Shown one piece after another: positions 8,367 through 12,464 of a stretch of DNA of 12,464 nucleotides; the first letter of the stretch is position 1, and the number at the start of each line of letters is the position of its first letter. The notes below the pieces were generated by a model, which was given only the letters and a program-made list of their open reading frames with translations, searched no databases and was not told the origin of the DNA. The stretch spans positions 1 through 12,464 of the forward strand of contig RFSL01000016.1 in the NCBI GenBank assembly GCA_009923965.1, read 5' to 3'. The DNA is from Flavobacteriia bacterium. GTDB taxonomy: Bacteria; Bacteroidota; Bacteroidia; Flavobacteriales_D; Crocinitomicaceae. Made by a program: the position numbers and the translations under genes.

Positions 8367-8866
8367 GGTTTAATTGTTATTAATTTAGTTTTTTCTTGGA
8401 TTAGAAAATCAAAGGTTTCTTTATTATCACGTTGAATAATAGTTAATTTATTTTGTTGCTCTTTGTATTTTTCCATAAAAAGGTCATATTCAACGAGTAT
8501 TTCTTCGGAATTTTTAAATGGCTGAGTTTTAAAATAAAAACGAGTAAGTCCGTTCATTTCACTTTCATATCCTTCAAGTTGAATTTGAATTTCTTGTCTA
8601 CCTGCAGAAAATGATAAGCCAGAATTTAAAATCTCACTAATTTCTTTTTTTAAAAGGGAGTCATTCATAGCTTTTGAAATACTTGTTTTTGTATTTTTTT
8701 CTTCATTCAATAATTCTTCAAAATCATGACTTGAAAGGGATATAAAACCTTCAAAGCAATTACAAAACTCATTATATTGTATTTCAGCATAGGAAAAATA
8801 AAAGGGGTGAGCGCTTAGGTTTAGTGTGAATAGAATTGAAAAGAAAAGAATACTATATTTTTTCAT
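8363..8866 (-). CDS. exported DUF6702 family protein of unknown function
   Basis: I recognise the family by its 'HPFYxSxxEIxYN' opening but know no function for it. With the ATG at 8866 the protein is 167 residues. Lys2 and Lys3 are followed by a hydrophobic core, with likely cleavage after Leu-Ser-Ala19, so the mature protein begins HPFYFSYAEI. A longer start at 8884 adds six residues (MLTIHC), spoils the signal peptide and would overlap a perfect -7 promoter box, so the shorter start is preferred. The mature part alternates beta-like strands with a charged segment (about 51-75), consistent with a small periplasmic beta-sandwich. It has two cysteines (Cys35, Cys37) just after the first strand. 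The stop overlaps the start of the M1 peptidase as ATGA, so the two are probably made together. A role as partner or assembly factor of that peptidase is a guess from position only. Confidence 0.78.
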   Translation of the reverse strand: MKKYSILFFSILFTLNLSAHPFYFSYAEIQYNEFCNCFEGFISLSSHDFEELLNEEKNTKTSISKAMNDSLLKKEISEILNSGLSFSAGRQEIQIQLEGYESEMNGLTRFYFKTQPFKNSEEILVEYDLFMEKYKEQQNKLTIIQRDNKETFDFLIQEKTKLITIKP

Positions 8867-8881
8867 ACAATGAATAGTGAG

Positions 8882-8889
8882 CAAAATTA
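8882..8889 (-). promoter_or_regulatory. candidate Bacteroidota -7 promoter box for DUF6702-M1-VOC
   Basis: Read on the minus strand this is TAATTTTG, a perfect match to the phylum's TAnnTTTG -7 element, ending 15 bases before the ATG at 8866. It would give a leader of roughly 10 bases. No TTTG (-33) box is seen 17-23 bases upstream. It could drive the last three genes of the cluster independently, but an AT-rich gap can produce such a match by chance. Confidence 0.35.
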
Positions 8890-8916
8890 AGAAATTTTTA
8901 ATGATTTTTTTACTTC

Positions 8917-9411
8917 CTAAGTAAGTGGTTTCTCCATTACATAATCATTCATGTAATAACCATTTCCTATCGGAAAATCTTCTTCACTGATAATACAGAA
9001 ATTATTTTTTAGGTAAAATTGAACAGCTTTATTGGCACGATTTACTTGAAGTATAATTCTTTTTGCGCCTTTATTTTTAGATTGTATTAGCCCAAATTGT
9101 AATAATTTAGTTCCAAGTCCATTTTTTTGTTCAGAAGGCAGCACATATATTTTTTGCAATTTAACTGTATTTGGATATTCGTTTGAAAATTCCAATTCAA
9201 AAAATCCTACTTCATGGTTATTATGAAATGCACAATAGAATTCATTCCCTTTATCAAAACTTTTTTCTAATGTTTCGATTGAATACATCCAATTGAGCAT
9301 GTAAGATAATTGTTCTTTAGATAAAATAGTTCCGTATGCTGAAGGCCAGATCTTTTCTGCAAGATTTCGAGTAAGGGAAAGCTCTTTCTTTTGCAAAAGA
9401 CGAATATCCAT
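8917..9411 (-). CDS. GNAT family N-acetyltransferase
   Basis: This 164-residue cytoplasmic acetyltransferase transfers an acetyl group from acetyl-CoA to an unidentified amine. The acetyl-CoA pyrophosphate-binding motif Q-x-x-G-x-G is present as Gln95 to Gly100. It follows the beta-4 strand 'KLQKIYVLP' (84-92) and precedes the helix 'TKLLQFGLIQ'. Motif B is seen as 'RIILQVNRANKAVQFYLKNNF', covering about 116-138, in which N-x-x-A and FY--K-F are typical of the fold. The C-terminal 'YYMNDYVMEKPL' is the final strand common in 'GNAT family' proteins acting on small molecules or peptides. The start codon shares a base with the stop of the subtilase gene (TAATG, 9409-9413), a signature of translational reinitiation. 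The 50-base gap to DUF6702 is the widest inside the cluster. Fold certain, substrate unknown. Confidence 0.9.
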   Translation of the reverse strand: MDIRLLQKKELSLTRNLAEKIWPSAYGTILSKEQLSYMLNWMYSIETLEKSFDKGNEFYCAFHNNHEVGFFELEFSNEYPNTVKLQKIYVLPSEQKNGLGTKLLQFGLIQSKNKGAKRIILQVNRANKAVQFYLKNNFCIISEEDFPIGNGYYMNDYVMEKPLT

Positions 9412-11579
9412 TACTGTTTTGTAAATTGTAGTTGTTGTATTTTTCCATCAATCTGAAGACGGATAAAATAGTTTCCGGGAGACAAATCAGAAACATTTAG
9501 CTTGCCATTTGTAATCGCTTTATAAATTACTTGTCCATTTAAATTCACGATTTCTCCTTGACTTGGTAATTCATCGATGATCGTAAAATGAAGATCATTA
9601 GCAACTGGATTAGGGAAAACAGACCACATTAAGTCATTCACTGGTTCTTCTAAACCAATCGTTTGAAGTGCTAATTTCACTGCAGCATAAGCATTTACTC
9701 TTCCAGCGCCCCAACGTGTACTTCCTTCAACGGGAATTATCCCTGTTATATTATCTTGCCGTGCTGTTTCCATAATTATTTCTTTAACTTGCCGCGCTGA
9801 TAAGTAAGGATTAGCATCTAAAATTAAAGCAGCAACGCCCGCAACCATGGGAGATGACATAGAGGTCCCAGAAAATTTAGCGAAATGGTATGTTCTTCCA
9901 TTAAAATCGACAGAGCCAGAAGATGTAAATGCAGCATCAGTATAAGATGAAATTGATGAAATAACAGCTACTCCTGGAGCTGAAATATCTGGTTTCATTA
10001 CACCATCGTATCTTGGCCCTATACTTGAAAAAGAAGCGATTCCACCACCGACTAAAGATCCATTAGAAGCACTGTATTGAGTTGCATATGCTGCAACAGT
10101 AATTACGTCATCTGAACAAGCAGGTTCGCTAATACCATTTAAATTATTTCCAGCACTAGTTCCAGACCCAGATGTTGAGAATGGCATGCCCCAATTTCCG
10201 ACATCATTCGTTAATTCTGTAAGATTCCAATAGTGAACAGTTCCAGTGTCTGCAGTAGATTTTAAAAGGATTTTCAAGGAAGTATTTGTGTTTTTTACAC
10301 GAAGTCGCATTTGAGGCTTATTGTTTAGCGGATGAACAGCATCAGCAGAAATGTTGTACCAAACTGTATCTAAACCTGCTACTAAAAATGTATCGATATA
10401 ACTTGGCGTATTGTTTGTAGCATAATAAGGACTTTCTACTAAAACTAGCCCTGCACTGTTTGTGACAATAATGCCATTCGAAAAATTATTTCCAACTTCT
10501 CCCCATGAGTGAATACTTTGACCCCACATATTTGCATTTGCATTGTAATCGTAAAAATCAATTTTAGATTTTAAAACATCATTACTAAATGTTTTTTTGA
10601 GGTGAAAATTAACATTACCATTATTTCCACCGGAGTTAACAAATATAACTCCTAAGTCAGTATATGCAGTAATAGCTTGACTTAATAGAGAAGTGCCATC
10701 TAAAGTTCCAAAGTGATAAATCCCCCAGCTCATATTAATTACTAATCTTTTCCCATCTGCATTTGCTTTTTGATACATCCATTCCCAAGCATCTAATACG
10801 GAAGCAACATTAAAGGTAAAAGTCACAAAAAGTAATTTTGACTCAAAAGCTACCCCACGATAAGCTAAACCAGCTCCGCTTCCCGCAGCAATACCAGCAA
10901 CATGAGTGCCATGAGTGCCATAATTGTAAACATTTGATGTGTCACTTTCAGCCGAAAGTAAGGATTGAGGACTTGCGTATTCTGTTCCATAATTAAATCC
11001 ATTTGGACTTGGACCACTTGTTTTAAATTGATCCCAAGCAGCAATAATTCTAGATTCAGAAAGAGTTGTATCATAAAACATGGGAGAAGTGTAATCAAAT
11101 CCCCAGTCAGTAACACCAATATAAACATCTTTCCCAGTATATCCTTGAGGTAAGCCAATTCCTGCATGAACACTGTCTGCGCGAATATCTGTAACTGCTT
11201 TATCCAAAAGATTTTCAATTTTTGCAGCAATTTGCATAGATTCTAATCCTGGAAGTGAAGTTATAGTTGCAAGTTGATTTAATGGGACTTTAAGACTTAC
11301 AACTGAACCGATTGGCTTTCCAACCATTATTCCGAGATCAATTAAATTTTGAGGGTTAAACTGTTGATTTATTTTTCCAAGGAATGAAAAATAAAATTTC
11401 TGCTTAATTTTCGTAATTGGATATCTTTCTAATTGCGCTTCGTTTGCCTCCCAATTTTGCTTTGATAGTTTACTTTCAATTAATTTTAAGTCATCACGAT
11501 CTAGGGCATCAAGTTTCACTTGCGAATAGCTTAAACTTATACTTCTAAGAACTAATAAAAAGAGAATTAATTTTTTCAT
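9411..11579 (-). CDS. T9SS-exported subtilisin-like serine peptidase (family S8)
   Basis: This 722-residue secreted endopeptidase has a signal peptide at 1-19, probably cleaved near 'SYS-Q'. Residues about 21-125 look like an inhibitor-type propeptide. The triad is complete: Asp158 in 'GVTDWG', His223 in 'THGTHVAG' and Ser573 in 'GTSMSSPMVAG'. Asn319 in 'SGGNNG' supplies the oxyanion hole. An insertion of about 150 residues (330-480) between Asn and Ser is beta-rich and could be a PA-like or jelly-roll insert affecting substrate access. 'WGAGRVNA' (623-630) closes the catalytic domain. Residues 653-722 form a T9SS type-A sorting domain beginning 'SVFPNP' and ending 'PGNYFIRLQ...'. The protein should be secreted or surface-bound. 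It is the first gene of the five-gene minus-strand cluster. An SD-like AGGAAG precedes the ATG, unusual for this phylum. The physiological substrate is unknown; nutrient proteolysis is the default guess. Confidence 0.94.
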   Translation of the reverse strand: MKKLILFLLVLRSISLSYSQVKLDALDRDDLKLIESKLSKQNWEANEAQLERYPITKIKQKFYFSFLGKINQQFNPQNLIDLGIMVGKPIGSVVSLKVPLNQLATITSLPGLESMQIAAKIENLLDKAVTDIRADSVHAGIGLPQGYTGKDVYIGVTDWGFDYTSPMFYDTTLSESRIIAAWDQFKTSGPSPNGFNYGTEYASPQSLLSAESDTSNVYNYGTHGTHVAGIAAGSGAGLAYRGVAFESKLLFVTFTFNVASVLDAWEWMYQKANADGKRLVINMSWGIYHFGTLDGTSLLSQAITAYTDLGVIFVNSGGNNGNVNFHLKKTFSNDVLKSKIDFYDYNANANMWGQSIHSWGEVGNNFSNGIIVTNSAGLVLVESPYYATNNTPSYIDTFLVAGLDTVWYNISADAVHPLNNKPQMRLRVKNTNTSLKILLKSTADTGTVHYWNLTELTNDVGNWGMPFSTSGSGTSAGNNLNGISEPACSDDVITVAAYATQYSASNGSLVGGGIASFSSIGPRYDGVMKPDISAPGVAVISSISSYTDAAFTSSGSVDFNGRTYHFAKFSGTSMSSPMVAGVAALILDANPYLSARQVKEIIMETARQDNITGIIPVEGSTRWGAGRVNAYAAVKLALQTIGLEEPVNDLMWSVFPNPVANDLHFTIIDELPSQGEIVNLNGQVIYKAITNGKLNVSDLSPGNYFIRLQIDGKIQQLQFTKQ

Positions 11580-11595
11580 AGCTATATTGCTTCCT

Positions 11596-11603
11596 CAAAG
11601 ATA
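11596..11603 (-). promoter_or_regulatory. candidate -7 promoter box and SD-like site for the subtilase cluster
   Basis: On the minus strand this reads TATCTTTG, a perfect TAnnTTTG -7 box ending 16 bases before the ATG at 11579. A purine-rich AGGAAG follows immediately (plus strand 11590-11595), about 10 bases before the ATG. Transcription would start within or just after it, so box and SD-like site cannot both be fully used from this promoter. No clear -33 TTTG is found. Confidence 0.4.
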
Positions 11604-11691
11604 GCATTTCACTTCTATTTTACGTAGGTGTAAATTTAAGATTCACGATTTTTTTCGCACAAATTACAGTGAATATCTTTTTTTTTGTAAT

Positions 11692-11747
11692 GATTAGTTA
11701 GGATTAGTACTTAAAAGTGAAAATCTATTGTTTAAGAATCATTCTTA
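11692..11747. repeat. direct repeat and palindrome in the subtilase upstream region
   Basis: Two GATTAGT copies (11692-11698 and 11702-11708) are spaced exactly 10 bases apart, one helical turn. A perfect odd palindrome, TAAGAAT-C-ATTCTTA, follows at 11733-11747. Both lie 110-170 bases upstream of the subtilase ATG, in the only long non-coding gap on this side (11580-11788). They could be regulator-binding sites or chance in AT-rich DNA. The rest of the gap holds a T9 tract (11678-11686) and nothing else I can identify. Confidence 0.25.
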
Positions 11748-11788
11748 TTTAGTTCGATATTTCAGTCTGTTTACACACAGTATTAAAG

Positions 11789-12464
11789 CTATTGTGATGC
11801 AGCTATTAATCCTTTCAAAATTTCAAAATCTATATCTTCCATTTTATTTATATTAAAGCAACCCCCAGAAGTTTTATGTTTTCCAAGCTTTTGTATTTCT
11901 AAGGCATGTTCTTTATGATCTATCATAAGGTATAAAGATAAATATGCTTTACGGGGAGAGAATCCGAAAAGAAACCAATCTACTTCTCTTCCGCTTGTTG
12001 GACTTTTGTATCGTTTATTACCAAATCCGATGATAGAAGTCCCCCACATTTTTGCTTCTTTTCCACTTACCTTTTCCATTAGTTCCAAAAGTAGAAAGCT
12101 GTCTTTTCGCTTTTGCTCGTTAGAAACTTTATTGATAAAATCAATAACCATATTTTGGTTTAAATTATTTTTTACCAAATTAGGATTGCTGATAAAATCA
12201 ACAAAATCGTCATCTTTTAACACTTTTTGCCGACTTACATTTTGAATTTTTGCCCACTTTTCACGTAATAAAACCAGATTAATTAATGATTGATGATGTG
12301 GCAGGTTGTTTTTATGCAAAATTTTATTGACCAAATGAAAGCAATCGGGATTTTCTATTTCATCAATAAATCTAATCATTTCTTCAAAAAATATATCAAG
12401 CAACTGATTTTTTTGCAAATTTTTTTGTAATTTTTCATAAACATTTTGCAAATCAAGCACATCA
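11789..12464 (-). CDS. DUF1801-domain protein with an unrecognised N-terminal region, 5' end outside the window
   Basis: The C-terminal half (about residues 105-223, counted from the GTG at 12460) is a DUF1801 domain. It opens with 'FINKVSNEQKRKDS', then 'KMWGTSIIGFG', 'SGREVDWFLFGFSPRKAYLSLY' elements, 'KLGKHKTSGGCF' and 'NKMEDIDFEILKGLI'. The family is usually about 120-145 residues and cytoplasmic, with a fold related to YdhG-like iron-chaperone proteins; its function is not established. The first 100 or so residues are helical, charged and lysine-rich, and I do not recognise them. The frame is open to the window edge, and the only candidate starts near it are a GTG (12460) and an internal ATG at residue 28, so the true start probably lies beyond. 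An internal ATG at 12151 sits exactly at the domain boundary and could be the start of a standard DUF1801 protein, but the uninterrupted frame argues for a fused protein. No terminator hairpin follows the stop. Confidence 0.75.
   Translation of the reverse strand, partial: DVLDLQNVYEKLQKNLQKNQLLDIFFEEMIRFIDEIENPDCFHLVNKILHKNNLPHHQSLINLVLLREKWAKIQNVSRQKVLKDDDFVDFISNPNLVKNNLNQNMVIDFINKVSNEQKRKDSFLLLELMEKVSGKEAKMWGTSIIGFGNKRYKSPTSGREVDWFLFGFSPRKAYLSLYLMIDHKEHALEIQKLGKHKTSGGCFNINKMEDIDFEILKGLIAASQ

Noticed and set aside
8867..8884. Upstream ATG at 8884 as start of the DUF6702 gene
   Set aside because: It adds MLTIHC before a well-formed signal peptide and overlaps the candidate -7 box; the ATG at 8866 is better.
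10865..11230. 121-residue open frame inside the subtilase gene on the same strand
   Set aside because: It is an out-of-frame shadow of a gene with complete catalytic motifs; its translation is low-complexity Leu/Met-rich with no family resemblance.
11640..11686. ATTCAC/GTGAAT inverted repeat followed by a T9 tract, as a plus-strand terminator
   Set aside because: The arms are only 6 bases with a 22-base loop, and no plus-strand gene lies upstream to be terminated.
11765..11788. CTGT/ACAG hairpin after the DUF1801 gene as a terminator
   Set aside because: The stem is four base pairs with no U tract, too weak to call.
1..12464. CRISPR array, tRNA/rRNA, insertion sequence, phage, toxin-antitoxin or defence system
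   Set aside because: No repeat-spacer pattern, transposase, integrase, nuclease or RNA-gene signature was seen on either strand; the genes present are housekeeping or secreted hydrolases.

Overview
This is an AT-rich, gene-dense stretch of chromosome from a Bacteroidota bacterium, most likely of the order Flavobacteriales. The lineage is inferred from several signs. Two secreted proteins end in the 'YPNP/FPNP ... G.Y..R/K' sorting domain of the type IX secretion system (T9SS), which is confined to Bacteroidota. Most start codons lack a clear Shine-Dalgarno sequence. Two perfect TAnnTTTG (-7) promoter boxes occur just upstream of starts. A DUF6702-type protein is present. Genus is not resolved.

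Left part (1-2531): the 3' end of a family S13 (PBP4/DacB-like) D-Ala-D-Ala carboxypeptidase converges on ddl, the D-Ala-D-Ala ligase, and the two reading frames overlap by 4 bases at their stop codons. Divergent from ddl, across a 179-base gap, is lipA (lipoyl synthase). Middle (2655-5645): one large 996-residue secreted beta-propeller protein with seven Asp-box (BNR) motifs and a T9SS tail stands alone and ends at a textbook UUCG-tetraloop terminator. That terminator also lies directly behind the convergent minus-strand genes.

Right part (5686-11579, minus strand): five tightly packed genes, read right to left. They are a T9SS-exported subtilase (S8), a GNAT acetyltransferase, a secreted DUF6702 protein, an M1 metallo-aminopeptidase and a VOC-fold protein. 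Three junctions overlap (TAATG, ATGA, ATGA), pointing to a shared transcript with translational coupling. The 50-base gap before DUF6702 carries a possible internal promoter. The subtilase (endopeptidase, exported) and the M1 enzyme (likely aminopeptidase, envelope) could together break down proteins to amino acids, but that link is inference. Far right (11789-12464): the 3' part of a gene whose C-terminal half is a DUF1801 domain, with an unrecognised helical N-terminal region running off the window.

Most of the window is core metabolism plus secreted hydrolases. I see no mobile element, CRISPR array, RNA gene, phage gene or toxin/defence cassette, and no strong evidence of a new system. The points most worth a second look are the overlapping DUF6702-M1 pair, the extended DUF1801 protein and the opposing, overlapping D-Ala-D-Ala genes.
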